Source: Pelobium manganitolerans (GTDB lineage: Bacteria > Bacteroidota > Bacteroidia > Sphingobacteriales > Sphingobacteriaceae). Taken from it: 64,000 nt of DNA. The translations under genes were made by a program, and so were the position numbers. The stretch lies in assembly GCF_003609575.1 (NCBI RefSeq), contig NZ_MBTA01000005.1:1819-65818 (forward strand), written 5' to 3'. The notes under the pieces were generated by a model that worked only from the letters and a program-made list of their open reading frames with translations, ran no database searches and was not told the DNA's origin. Shown in pieces: positions 8,934-16,946 of the stretch (position 1 is its first letter; every line of letters begins with the position of its first letter).

Positions 8934-10073
8934 TTAAAAAGCCTCTCCTAAAGAAATGTAAAACCCGCTGATGCGCTTTTCGTTGGCGGGTTTCTCGCCC
9001 AAAGCATAGTCAAACCGCAAGGCCAAACCCTTTTCTAAATCAAAAAAGAAACGTGCGCCCAAGCCGTAGGTGGGCTTAAACTGGCCGTCGGCAAAAGACT
9101 GTTGGCCAAAAACTTTCCCCGTGCCGCCAAAAGCCGTTAAACCAAAACGCGGTATCGGGCGGTAACGCAACTCCACCTGCGAGGTCAGCAAATTCTCGTC
9201 TCTAAAACGGCCGCTGTAATAACCGCGCATAAACTGGTCGTTCCCTAGTTGCCTCAACAAGTAAAACGGGACGGCGTTGTTACTCAACAAACCCTCATAA
9301 GTAGCATTTAAAGCTAGTTTAAAGCTTTGGCTAAAGCTATGGAAAGCACGCAAATCTGCGTTAAGCAAGCTGCCTTCAAAATTGGGGCTTCCAAAAAAGT
9401 TAGGTGCATAGCCGTATTGTAAGCGTGCATAAAAGCCTTTGTTGGGGTAGGGCACGTTATCGCGCGAATCAAAAAAAGATGTTGCCTTTAAAAACAGAAA
9501 CTCTCCGCCATCGCGGTCCACCAAATTTGGGGCGCTGCTGTAAATGCCGCCGGCTTCTTTATCGCGGAAACGCAAATTTTCATACTCGGCGCCACCGCCT
9601 AAATAAAAATGCCGGGCCACGCGGCGCTCCAACTCGCCGTTAAGCCTAAAGCGTTTAAGGTTTATTTTATCTTCATCGGCCTTTTGTGTTTGGTTGCCTA
9701 TGCCGTAAAAATTAAAAGGCTGGTTCAAAAATTTGGCTTCGGTAATGTAGTGGTATTTGTTGTGTGCGGCCCAAACATCGGTTTTTAAGCTTATCTGCAC
9801 GCGTCCTTTGGTGCTAAAGCCCAAAACCCCATAAGCTTGCGAGGCTTTGGTCACCGTATCGTTCTTATGCGTATAAAAAGAATAGATGCCGGCGGCACCT
9901 AAAGTAAGCCCCGCCTCTTGCGAGTAACCAAACAAAGGCACAGGCAAAAAGCTGTTGTGGCGTGTGGTATCATCAGAAAAAACCTTATTAATTATTTTCC
10001 TTTGCGCAACAGCCTGCTCAAACGCCAACAAACATAAAACGGTGTAAACAAGCTTAAACTTAAAACAATTCAT
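8934..10073 (-). CDS. Outer-membrane beta-barrel, BamA/TamA-like (D15 type)
   Basis: 379 aa with a signal peptide ending at AVAQ (about residue 24). From residue about 45 on there are alternating amphipathic strands, many glycine/aromatic turns (FYGIGNQ, GGGAEYENLRF, GFYARLQYGY, GQQSFADG, GLGARFFFDLEKG) and a C-terminal aromatic (SLGEAF) that fits the barrel signal read by BAM. No POTRA domains are visible, so this is a barrel-only member, not BamA. The role is unknown. It is divergently arranged with the gene at 10118. Confidence 0.8.
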   Translation of the reverse strand: MNCFKFKLVYTVLCLLAFEQAVAQRKIINKVFSDDTTRHNSFLPVPLFGYSQEAGLTLGAAGIYSFYTHKNDTVTKASQAYGVLGFSTKGRVQISLKTDVWAAHNKYHYITEAKFLNQPFNFYGIGNQTQKADEDKINLKRFRLNGELERRVARHFYLGGGAEYENLRFRDKEAGGIYSSAPNLVDRDGGEFLFLKATSFFDSRDNVPYPNKGFYARLQYGYAPNFFGSPNFEGSLLNADLRAFHSFSQSFKLALNATYEGLLSNNAVPFYLLRQLGNDQFMRGYYSGRFRDENLLTSQVELRYRPIPRFGLTAFGGTGKVFGQQSFADGQFKPTYGLGARFFFDLEKGLALRFDYALGEKPANEKRISGFYISLGEAF

Positions 10074-10091
10074 CCCTTCGGCTTAAAATCC

Positions 10092-10099
10092 TATTTTTG
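10092..10099 (+). promoter_or_regulatory. TAnnTTTG -7 box
   Basis: TATTTTTG, 18 nt before the ATG at 10118. It is a perfect match to the Bacteroidota -7 consensus. Confidence 0.6.
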
Positions 10100-10117
10100 C
10101 AAAAAAACGAAAAGAAT

Positions 10118-11098
10118 ATGAGCAAGCAAAGAGGACCTATCTCTCAATTTATAGAGAAAAATTATTTGCACTTTAACGCAGCGGCTTTGGTTGACGCGGC
10201 AAAAGGTTACGAAACCCACCTAGACGAGGGCGGAAAGATGATGATTACCCTTGCAGGTGCTATGAGTACTGCCGAGTTAGGGATTTCTTTAGCAGAGATG
10301 ATCCGCCAGGATAAAGTTTCTATTATTTCTTGTACGGGCGCAAATTTAGAGGAAGATATCATGAATTTGGTAGCCCACTCACACTATAAAAGAGTACCTA
10401 ACTATCGCGATTTAAGTCCACAAGACGAGTGGGATTTGCTAGAAAACCACTACAATCGCGTTACCGATACCTGCATTCCCGAGGAAGAAGCTTTTAGAAG
10501 GTTGCAAAAGCACATCGAAAAAATTTGGAAAGATGCAGAAGCCGCGGGCGAGCGCTATTTTCCGCATGAGTATATGTACAAAATGCTGTTAAGTGGTGAT
10601 TTGGAGCAGTACTACGAAATTGACCCGAAAAACTCGTGGATGTTAGCGGCTGCGGAAAAAAACCTGCCGATTGTAGTGCCGGGCTGGGAAGATTCTACCA
10701 TGGGCAACATCTTCGCATCTTACGTGATAAAAGGCGAGTTGAAAGCTACTACCATGAAAAGCGGTATCGAATATATGGCTTGGCTGGCCGATTGGTACAA
10801 AGATAATTCGGACGGTAAAGGCATTGGCTTTTTCCAGATAGGCGGCGGTATTGCCGGCGATTTCCCTATTTGCGTGGTGCCTATGCTTTATCAGGATTTG
10901 GAGATGGAAAACATTCCGTTCTGGAGCTATTTCTGCCAAATTTCTGACTCTACCACCTCTTACGGTTCTTATTCTGGCGCAGTGCCTAACGAGAAAATCA
11001 CTTGGGGAAAACTGGACATCCACACCCCTAAGTTTATTGTAGAATCTGACGCTACTATTGTAGCCCCGCTCATTTTTGCTTGGATTTTAGGACAGTAA
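10118..11098 (+). CDS. Deoxyhypusine synthase-like protein
   Basis: 326 aa from the ATG at 10118; a TTG 21 nt upstream is in frame but would sit inside the promoter region. The fold shows ITLAGAMSTAELG, the NAD-binding IISCTGANLEEDI, GIGFFQIGGGIAGDFP and, near the C-terminus, ITWGKL, which matches the SWGKI segment holding the catalytic lysine of deoxyhypusine synthase. Bacteria lack eIF5A, so the bacterial homologues are thought to transfer the aminobutyl group of spermidine to other acceptors (homospermidine synthase-like). The acceptor here is unknown. Confidence 0.85.
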   Translation: MSKQRGPISQFIEKNYLHFNAAALVDAAKGYETHLDEGGKMMITLAGAMSTAELGISLAEMIRQDKVSIISCTGANLEEDIMNLVAHSHYKRVPNYRDLSPQDEWDLLENHYNRVTDTCIPEEEAFRRLQKHIEKIWKDAEAAGERYFPHEYMYKMLLSGDLEQYYEIDPKNSWMLAAAEKNLPIVVPGWEDSTMGNIFASYVIKGELKATTMKSGIEYMAWLADWYKDNSDGKGIGFFQIGGGIAGDFPICVVPMLYQDLEMENIPFWSYFCQISDSTTSYGSYSGAVPNEKITWGKLDIHTPKFIVESDATIVAPLIFAWILGQ

Positions 11099-11135
11099 GT
11101 ATCGAGTTATTGAGTATTGAGTATTGGGTATTGAG
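11099..11135. repeat. Word-repeat tract directly after a stop codon
   Basis: Begins at the base after TAA: repeats of GAGTATTGAGTATTGGG. It is G-rich and C-poor in the sense of the preceding gene. The words are the reverse complement of those at 6776-6836. Confidence 0.7.
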
Positions 11136-11173
11136 TGCGCTGGTTTTTACTTTTTACTTTTGATTTTTCAGTT

Positions 11174-11210
11174 AAAAAAAGGGATTTGCAAAAGCACAAT
11201 CCCTTTTTTT
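11174..11210 (+). terminator. Intrinsic terminator
   Basis: AAAAAAAGGGATT / AATCCCTTTTTTT stem with an 11-nt loop and T tail. It can act in both directions, but is placed to end the transcript of the deoxyhypusine synthase-like gene. Confidence 0.85.
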
Positions 11211-11218
11211 GTTCGGCC

Positions 11219-11279
11219 TCCAGCCTAAATCTTATACCTTCCACCCTACACCTAAAGCCTCAAACCTTAAGCCTTCCCC
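11219..11279. repeat. Word-repeat tract after the stop of the minus-strand gene
   Basis: Read on the minus strand it starts right after TAA as GGTGTAGGGGGAAGGCTTAAGG and continues with AAGG/GGTGTAGGG words. The first word copies the last codons of the gene (AAGGTGTAA), as if the tract had been seeded there. Confidence 0.7.
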
Positions 11280-11708
11280 CTACACCTTATACGCCTGCCT
11301 TGCCAATAACTTCCACTCGCCGTTGGCTTGCTTGCTAAATACCAGCATAATACCCAAAGTTACTTCGCCCGGGTTGCCTCTGTCGTTAGTTTTTGCATAA
11401 AGCTGGTGGCGCACAATAGCCGTGTTGCCATCTATGGTAATATGCTGTTTGCTAATATCGATGCTCACAAAATCCGATTGGTTGGTTACCAATGAATTTA
11501 CAAATTGCGCTTTACTTTCAATTTTACCGCTCGAGTGGCCATAGCTTAAGCTATCGCTGGCTATAAATTCTAAATCTGCCTGCTTGCCACTTATTAATGC
11601 GTTAATTAGGTAAGTCACCGCATTTTCTACTTCCGCCTTTGGGTTTTGGGCTTTTAGGTTGAGGCTCAACATTACTGCTAATACAGTCAAAAAACTAATC
11701 TTCTTCAT
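11280..11708 (-). CDS. Secreted SnoaL/NTF2-like protein (DUF4440 type)
   Basis: 142 aa with a signal peptide (MKKISFLTVLAVMLSLNLKAQ region, cut near residue 20). The remainder fits an NTF2-like cone: an N-terminal helix (EVENAVTYLINALISGKQADLEF region), then SLSYGHSSGKIESKAQF, then strands ending in GVTLGIMLVF-like and WKLLARQAY. The family includes small enzymes and ligand-binding proteins of the periplasm. No catalytic residues can be named with confidence. It is monocistronic, divergent from the aminotransferase gene. Confidence 0.75.
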   Translation of the reverse strand: MKKISFLTVLAVMLSLNLKAQNPKAEVENAVTYLINALISGKQADLEFIASDSLSYGHSSGKIESKAQFVNSLVTNQSDFVSIDISKQHITIDGNTAIVRHQLYAKTNDRGNPGEVTLGIMLVFSKQANGEWKLLARQAYKV

Positions 11709-11822
11709 TTCATCAATAGTTTAATTTTTTTGCGGATGTAAATATCCCGCTTTTTAACATGCGTCTAATTTAAGATTTTTCAATTAGTACGGTGTCATCA
11801 ATCCATTTTCATCAGCTTTTTC

Positions 11823-11830
11823 TAACTTTG
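11823..11830 (+). promoter_or_regulatory. TAnnTTTG -7 box close to the start
   Basis: TAACTTTG ends 6 nt before the ATG at 11837. If the usual spacing holds, the mRNA leader is only a few bases. Confidence 0.55.
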
Positions 11831-11836
11831 GCGCTT

Positions 11837-13093
11837 ATGAAAGTATCCGCATTAGCCCAAACTTTAATAGGTTCCGAAATAATAAAAATTGCCGGCGAGG
11901 TAAACGAGATGAAAGCCAAAGGCGTAGCGATTGCCAACTTAACCATCGGCGATTTTGATTCGAAGCTTTTTCCCATCCCACAAGAGCTGGAAACCAACAT
12001 TGTTAAAGCTTATCAGGATAACCAAACCAACTATCCGCCTGCCGACGGTGTTTTGCCCTTGCGTAAAAGCGTAGCTACGTTTTTGCAAGAGCAGTTTAAT
12101 CTGAAATACGATGCCGCGTCAGAAATTTTAATTTCCGGAGGCTCGCGGCCTTTGATTTACGCCACCTATTTAGCGCTCATTGATGCTGGCGACACGGTGG
12201 TTTACCCGGCTCCGTCGTGGAATAATAACCATTACGTGCATCTTTTAGGCGCAAAAGGAGTGGCAGTGCCAACTTCTCCGGAGCATAACTTTATGCCAAC
12301 CGGTGCAGATTTGAAACCTTATTTAAAAGGAGCAACTTTGTTGGCTTTATGCTCGCCCTTAAACCCCACCGGCACCATGTTTTCTGCCGAAGGATTAAAA
12401 GAAATATGCGAACTGGTGTTGGCAGAAAACCAACAAAGAGGTGCTGATGAAAAACCATTGTACATCCTTTACGATCAGATTTATTCGCAACTAACTTTCG
12501 GCAACCATAGGCATGTTGACCCGGTAAGTTTAATACCAGCTTTACGCGATTATACCATTTTTATTGATGGCAGTTCAAAATGTTTTGCCGCTACAGGCGT
12601 AAGGGTAGGTTGGGGATTTGGTCCGGCAAATGTTATCAGCAAAATGAAAGCCATTGTAGGCCACATGGGTGCTTGGGCACCAAAAGCCGAACAAATGGCC
12701 ACTGCGCAGTTTTTAGATGATAAAACCGCTGTAACATCATTTTTAAATACATTTAAAACACAAATTAAACACAGTTTAGATACCCTTTACAAAGGCATCA
12801 CCGATTTAAAAAATCAAGGTTTCGCAGTAGATGCCATTGAACCTATGGGCGCAATTTACCTGACTTTAAAAATTGATTATCTAGACAAAACTACACCAGA
12901 CGGCAACGTGTTACAAAACGCCACTCAACTCAATTTTTACCTCATTAAAGAAGCAAACATTGCATTGGTGCCATTTGCTGCTTTTGGTACCGATGATTTG
13001 TGCTGGTTCCGGGCATCGGTAGGTGCCTGCTCCGCAACAGAAATAGAAAGTAAAATGCCCGCTCTGAAGAAAGCACTAGAAAACTTGAAATAG
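11837..13093 (+). CDS. PLP-dependent aminotransferase, class I/II
   Basis: 418 aa from the ATG at 11837. The upstream in-frame start at 11792 is rejected because the promoter box lies between the two, and because family members start close to LIGSEIIKIAGEVNEM. Fold type I motifs are present: LTIGDF near the N-terminus, YPPADGVLPLRKSV, the cofactor-contacting ISGGSRPLIYA, LCSPLNPTGT with its Asn, YDQIYSQLTF with the Asp, and the Schiff-base lysine in DGSSKCFAATGVRVGW. The C-terminal FRASVG holds the carboxylate-binding Arg. It probably acts on aspartate or an aromatic amino acid; which one is not clear. Confidence 0.9.
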   Translation: MKVSALAQTLIGSEIIKIAGEVNEMKAKGVAIANLTIGDFDSKLFPIPQELETNIVKAYQDNQTNYPPADGVLPLRKSVATFLQEQFNLKYDAASEILISGGSRPLIYATYLALIDAGDTVVYPAPSWNNNHYVHLLGAKGVAVPTSPEHNFMPTGADLKPYLKGATLLALCSPLNPTGTMFSAEGLKEICELVLAENQQRGADEKPLYILYDQIYSQLTFGNHRHVDPVSLIPALRDYTIFIDGSSKCFAATGVRVGWGFGPANVISKMKAIVGHMGAWAPKAEQMATAQFLDDKTAVTSFLNTFKTQIKHSLDTLYKGITDLKNQGFAVDAIEPMGAIYLTLKIDYLDKTTPDGNVLQNATQLNFYLIKEANIALVPFAAFGTDDLCWFRASVGACSATEIESKMPALKKALENLK

Positions 13094-13243
13094 GAGAGGA
13101 GTTCAAATTTTTCTGCCGGGACTTCCATGGTCTGATGTATTTAGGCTTAGTAACAATTAATCTGCTTATTATACGCACTGCAAATTATCGTTAAAACAGG
13201 ATCCTAATTACATCAGGCTTTAGCCCTAAAGGTTAACGCCTCA

Positions 13244-13298
13244 GTCCTTATTCTTTATTCTTTGCTCTTTAATCTTGACTCCTTGCTCCTTTTTACTC
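13244..13298. repeat. Word-repeat tract after the stop of the minus-strand gene
   Basis: On the minus strand the tract follows the TGA directly: GAGTAAAAAGGAGCAAGGAGTC, then AAAGAGCAAAGAATAAAGAATAAGG. The same words, in the same orientation to the stop codon, follow the gene ending at 37376. Confidence 0.7.
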
Positions 13299-14180
13299 TC
13301 ACAGACTTTCTGCACGCATTTCCTGCAAATCCCGCCGGTAAGTCTCAAAATTTCCGCTTCGCATTAAGTTGCTCGCGCGCGACAAATCCTGCAAGGCAAT
13401 GGTGTAATCTTTCCCCTTTATTTTAGCTTTTGCCAATAGCAGCGAGGTTTCAATCCGCCCACTGATAAAATTAATGTTTAGCGCAATGCTGTTAGCCTGT
13501 AAAAAGAACCACTTGGCCGGCGTGTATTGCTTCCATTTATAATAAACTTTGCCTAGCAAAAGGTAACATTTATAGGCCTGACGTGCGCCTAATTTGCTTC
13601 CCAATGGCAAAGCTTGTGAAATAAGCGTCCGTTCTGCACGTTGGTAATTACCCTCGGCTAAAAATAAGTCGCTTTTTAAAAGCAATAAATCCAAACGTTT
13701 TCGGGAGGATAAATGCGCCCAAAATTTTTCTTGCACAACAGCAAGCCAGTCCTCACTTTCATCAAACGCTCCGTTTTGGTAATAGAGTTTTGCCAAATTC
13801 ATACTCGTTTGCATTTGCTGAAGGCTGTCCTTGCTATAACGGAATACCGCCTCTAGAATGTGAATTCCGGTGTTTAGCTTGCCCTTATACAGTTCATTAA
13901 ATGCGCGTAGTTCTAGAAAGGGCGTTCCTGTTTTATGATAAAAATGGAATTGTTGGGCAATGTAGGATGGCGTTTGCAAGCTGTTCCAGTAAATATTAGC
14001 GCTCAGCAGATCTAAAGAAGGCCGAATAAGTTGTTTTAACGATTTTGTTTTTAACGTATCGCTAATTAAAATAGGGTTTTGGTTGTAGATGATGTGTTTA
14101 GCGTCCCATTTTGCAAAACAGTGGACAAGGGGGAAAAGGATTAAAGCCGTGCAAAGCACAATCAGCTTGAATTTATTCAT
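13299..14180 (-). CDS. Secreted TPR-like protein of unknown function
   Basis: 293 aa. The N-terminal hydrophobic stretch (ALILFPLVHCFA) reads as a signal peptide. Residues about 95-285 are helical with a TPR rhythm: MNLAKLYYQNGAFDESEDWL, LLLLKSDLFLAEGNYQRAERTL, CYLLLGKVYYKWKQYTPAKWFF and LLLAKAKIKGKDYTIALQDL each look like one helix pair (only short parts quoted as key residues). Similar TPR arrays occur in periplasmic parts of sensor kinases, so it may be a stand-alone relative of those. No enzymatic motif. Monocistronic, at the edge of the accessory island. Confidence 0.65.
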   Translation of the reverse strand: MNKFKLIVLCTALILFPLVHCFAKWDAKHIIYNQNPILISDTLKTKSLKQLIRPSLDLLSANIYWNSLQTPSYIAQQFHFYHKTGTPFLELRAFNELYKGKLNTGIHILEAVFRYSKDSLQQMQTSMNLAKLYYQNGAFDESEDWLAVVQEKFWAHLSSRKRLDLLLLKSDLFLAEGNYQRAERTLISQALPLGSKLGARQAYKCYLLLGKVYYKWKQYTPAKWFFLQANSIALNINFISGRIETSLLLAKAKIKGKDYTIALQDLSRASNLMRSGNFETYRRDLQEMRAESL

Positions 14181-14348
14181 TGTCAGAAATCATCGGTTTT
14201 TAGCTGCATATTTCTTGCCAGTGAGTGGTTTTTGTTTTTACGATATAAATTTTCGCTCATTGATGTGTAGACTTTTCAATTTGCTGTAATCAAGATTTAT
14301 TTATACGTCACTGTTAGGACGTTCTGAAATTTGTAAAGTTTCTATTCA

Positions 14349-14480
14349 ATGCAACGGTTTCGGGCTTTGCGTTCGGGCGGGTTTCGGAGCACAAAGTTTT
14401 AATTAATAAATAAAGTTTATTAGAAGTTCAAGGCTTCAAGTTTACACGTCAGCCCGCCTGACGCAAAACCCGTGTTAGCA
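14349..14480 (-). repeat. attC-like site 1
   Basis: Outer boxes ATGCAAC (14349-14355) and GTTAGCA (14474-14480). The inner arms CGGGCTTTGCGTTCGGGCGGG and its near complement at 14450-14472 form a long imperfect stem. It lies 18 nt downstream of the stop of the 192-aa gene, in the position of that cassette's attC. Confidence 0.65.
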
Positions 14481-14498
14481 GTAGCTTTTCTTCTGTCG

Positions 14499-15077
14499 TT
14501 ATACAAATTCTCGTTGACCATTTATGTCAAACTTAAGTGTTTCAAATATTTCTCTGAAGTTTAATATCCCCTCATAAGTCCCAAGTTTAAACCTATAAGC
14601 TATTTTCTCACCAAAAATAAAGTCTCCAATTTCATTTGCTTCAGCTATTAAGGGTTTTAAATAATTGTCGAAGTTTAAAAACTCGTCTATATTTAAGTCC
14701 TCCAAATAGTTTAAATGTGCAATTCTGTTATTACGATGTTTCACTTTTAAACCATTAATGTTTTTGCGATATGTGTCAAATTTTTTCTTTAAGTCTTTAA
14801 TTCCTTTTTGGTCTTTATATGTTTTGCTGGTCGCTTTGAGGATTTGTCTGAATGAGTATGTTGAGCTATCATCGTCAAGATCTGTCAAATGAAGAATTAA
14901 TCCATTCTCCATATACCTTAATGCAGTAAACTCTTCGAGCATAAAATGCCTTGTTGAATTTTGAAAAAGGTAACCTGTTCTATTCAATTTTCTTATGTAA
15001 AAGCAAGCCAAGATATTCAAATCAATTAGCTCTACTCTCAGCGATGAAAAGTCTTTCTTTTGTTCTTCGTTTAGCAT
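14499..15077 (-). CDS. Hypothetical protein with HEPN-like R-X5-H motif
   Basis: 192 aa, soluble, mostly helical and rich in Lys, Asn and Leu. I do not recognise the family. The clearest motif is RNNRIAH (Arg115 to His121): an Arg followed by a polar residue and, after the usual distance, a His. This is the R-phi-X4-6-H signature of HEPN ribonucleases used in toxin-antitoxin and abortive infection systems. The charged helix before it (KKKFDTYRKNINGLKVKH) would fit the four-helix fold. The ATG overlaps the stop of the upstream gene (TAATG), so the pair is translationally coupled. A nuclease role is inference from one motif. Confidence 0.55.
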   Translation of the reverse strand: MLNEEQKKDFSSLRVELIDLNILACFYIRKLNRTGYLFQNSTRHFMLEEFTALRYMENGLILHLTDLDDDSSTYSFRQILKATSKTYKDQKGIKDLKKKFDTYRKNINGLKVKHRNNRIAHLNYLEDLNIDEFLNFDNYLKPLIAEANEIGDFIFGEKIAYRFKLGTYEGILNFREIFETLKFDINGQREFV

Positions 15078-15748
15078 TAGAGTTTTTTCAATTTTAAGCT
15101 ACTTTGTTTGTTAGCTACTTCAATTAATAAGTTGTCAAGTTGTCTGTTGGTTAAGTCAATGTTTAATTCAGTATTAATTCTTCTTTTGAAGTCATAACAT
15201 TTGCAATAAAATTTTGTGTATTCACTGTCAATGTTGTCGAGTTCAAGAATATGTTTTAAGTCCTCTGGAATGTTACTTGTAAATTGTCTTAAAGCAGTCA
15301 CTGCTCTGCTATCGTAAATATAAAACAAGTCAGGAAGGTGAAAGTGTAAATATTTTGAACTAAACGAACGCTTCTCAAGTGCAGTGATTTTTTGAAGCGT
15401 ACTTGTCAAGTAAAAATGTGTCTGTAAAACAGATTTTATGTTTTCAACTTTGTCAGTTTTTAGCGTTTTTAGGTAAGATAATTTTTCGTCAAGTTTCGAT
15501 TTCCTAAAAGTCGGAGCAATAGTCTCGGTGTAAAAATTGTCGTTAATATCCGTTGACTTATTTTTCCGTCTTTCAACTGCCGCAGCATAAATACGTCCAA
15601 TGAATAAAACTTTTGTCAGAATATGGTCGTCTGTTTTGTGCTCAAAATTGTCTTTGCAGAGTTTATATAAAATTGCATTACCAAAGTCCCACACGTTTTG
15701 CTGTCGTGCAGTGTCAAGTTGTTTTTTATTTGGTAGTTTCTTCGTCAT
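15077..15748 (-). CDS. Hypothetical partner protein, cassette gene
   Basis: 223 aa from the ATG at 15748; the longer frame upstream runs into the attC-like site and is rejected. Key parts are VWDFGNAILYKLC, LTKVLFIGRIYAAAVERRK and LHFHLPDLFYIYDSRAV. I recall similar proteins (WDFGN ... IGR.YAA..ERR) in accessory regions, but no function. The start codon is 6 nt from the cassette end, a tight fit common in integron cassettes. It is coupled to the HEPN-like gene by a TAATG overlap, which suggests a two-component module, perhaps toxin with antitoxin or a defence pair; this is inference. Confidence 0.6.
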   Translation of the reverse strand: MTKKLPNKKQLDTARQQNVWDFGNAILYKLCKDNFEHKTDDHILTKVLFIGRIYAAAVERRKNKSTDINDNFYTETIAPTFRKSKLDEKLSYLKTLKTDKVENIKSVLQTHFYLTSTLQKITALEKRSFSSKYLHFHLPDLFYIYDSRAVTALRQFTSNIPEDLKHILELDNIDSEYTKFYCKCYDFKRRINTELNIDLTNRQLDNLLIEVANKQSSLKLKKL

Positions 15749-15756
15749 AAAGTTAC

Positions 15757-15893
15757 TGCTAACGTTTTGGGTATTGCCGCAGTGGGGGGGGGTAGCACAA
15801 ATGTTCAATAGATGCACTACCGTTTGTTTAAGCACAAAAGTTTCATAGAAGCACTTCACCCCCCCCCCCCATTGCGGCAATACCATGTTAGCG
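15757..15893 (-). repeat. attC-like site 2 with G9 and C12 homopolymers
   Basis: Boxes TGCTAAC (15757-15763) and GTTAGCG (15887-15893). Inner arms GGTATTGCCGCAGT and ATTGCGGCAATACC are complementary, extended by G9 (15784-15792) against C12 (15859-15870). The loop carries AGATGCAC and AGAAGCAC, also found in site 4. Confidence 0.75.
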
Positions 15894-15916
15894 GTCCGGC
15901 ATTTTGTTCTACGTTA

Positions 15917-16942
15917 TTATACCTCTTGTATATAGTCGTCAAATAACTGCTCCAACTCTTCCGTTGGATGAAAGCCCGTTTCTACCTTTCCGTGTACAAA
16001 CAAACCATCTTCATAGGTTATTTCCGCAAGTGAGTGGGGCAAATCTGTGTCAGATACTGTTTCAGAAAGTTTAGCTATAGGTACAGGTTTCCATTCTCCA
16101 TCTTTTTGTTCCCGATATACATAAGCAGCCTTTGTTAGTACATATAGAGTGTGTCGGTCTTTTGAAAATCCGCTTTTCACAACTACATATTCTCCGTTAT
16201 GGTTTCTGAAGAAAACCGCTCCCTTGGTCAAGTTTTTATGATACGCTGTCAATGGATTGCCTTCAAACACTTGTGGTGTGCTTGGATATTCGTTTGGTTT
16301 GTCCTCAAAATTAAAAATAATACGCTGTGCCGAATTGGGTGTTTTTGATATTATATAATTAGGTCGTGTGTCAGGTTGATTTTGATTATTTTCTCTATTA
16401 AATATCCATTCTCCTAATGAACCACTTTGCAATGGTTTGTCACTTTCTGCCCAAGCCAATAATCTTTCTTTACTTGCCTGTGCTTCTTCACGACTAACAG
16501 CACACATCCATTCATAGTTTGGGTCTGGAAATTTGTCCCGAAATTTTGAAGGGTCGGCAAGAAACGCCTCAACACTTCCACAAACAATTTCAATACGTCT
16601 TGCGGTAATTGGATTGAGCAAAATGTTTTCTAATCTTGTTACCCAACGTAGATTGTCAGGTCGGTTATTTTGTTTGTTTGTGTCAATATGGTCAACAACG
16701 TGTTCTTTTGTTGGAGGTTCTTTGTGAAACGCTGTCGCAACTATTCTGTGAATACGAACAGAAGCGATTTCTAAATAACCTGTTTTGCTGTTCAGTTTGC
16801 CAAAAGTCCAATTGTTGTCGGTTGGTCGTGGTCGTTTGTTGTTAGGAGCGTGTCGTAATACAGCACCGTTATCCCGAACAGAGTATTGCTCGTCCTTATA
16901 TATGCAGTCGCATTCTTTTTCAAAGTGATTTACATTGACCAT
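15917..16942 (-). CDS. HNH endonuclease domain protein
   Basis: 341 aa from the ATG at 16942, 4 nt after the stop of the XRE gene; the TTG start 33 nt further up would overlap it. Residues 81-110 carry an HNH motif of the homing-endonuclease type: HVVDHIDTNKQNNRPDNLRW, with His81, His85 and Asn97 as the likely metal and catalytic residues. The N-terminal region YSVRDNGAVLRH resembles the NUMOD-like DNA-binding lead found before HNH_3 domains. The C-terminal 200 residues are unlike anything I know and rich in beta-type sequence. Possible roles are a free-standing homing nuclease or a defence effector. The cassette location is unusual for a homing enzyme. Confidence 0.75.
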   Translation of the reverse strand: MVNVNHFEKECDCIYKDEQYSVRDNGAVLRHAPNNKRPRPTDNNWTFGKLNSKTGYLEIASVRIHRIVATAFHKEPPTKEHVVDHIDTNKQNNRPDNLRWVTRLENILLNPITARRIEIVCGSVEAFLADPSKFRDKFPDPNYEWMCAVSREEAQASKERLLAWAESDKPLQSGSLGEWIFNRENNQNQPDTRPNYIISKTPNSAQRIIFNFEDKPNEYPSTPQVFEGNPLTAYHKNLTKGAVFFRNHNGEYVVVKSGFSKDRHTLYVLTKAAYVYREQKDGEWKPVPIAKLSETVSDTDLPHSLAEITYEDGLFVHGKVETGFHPTEELEQLFDDYIQEV

Positions 16943-16946
16943 AGTT

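Noticed and set aside
14313-14319. GTTAGGA as a further integron core box left of site 1
   Set aside because: No complementary partner box or stem is found, and no cassette would fit between it and site 1.
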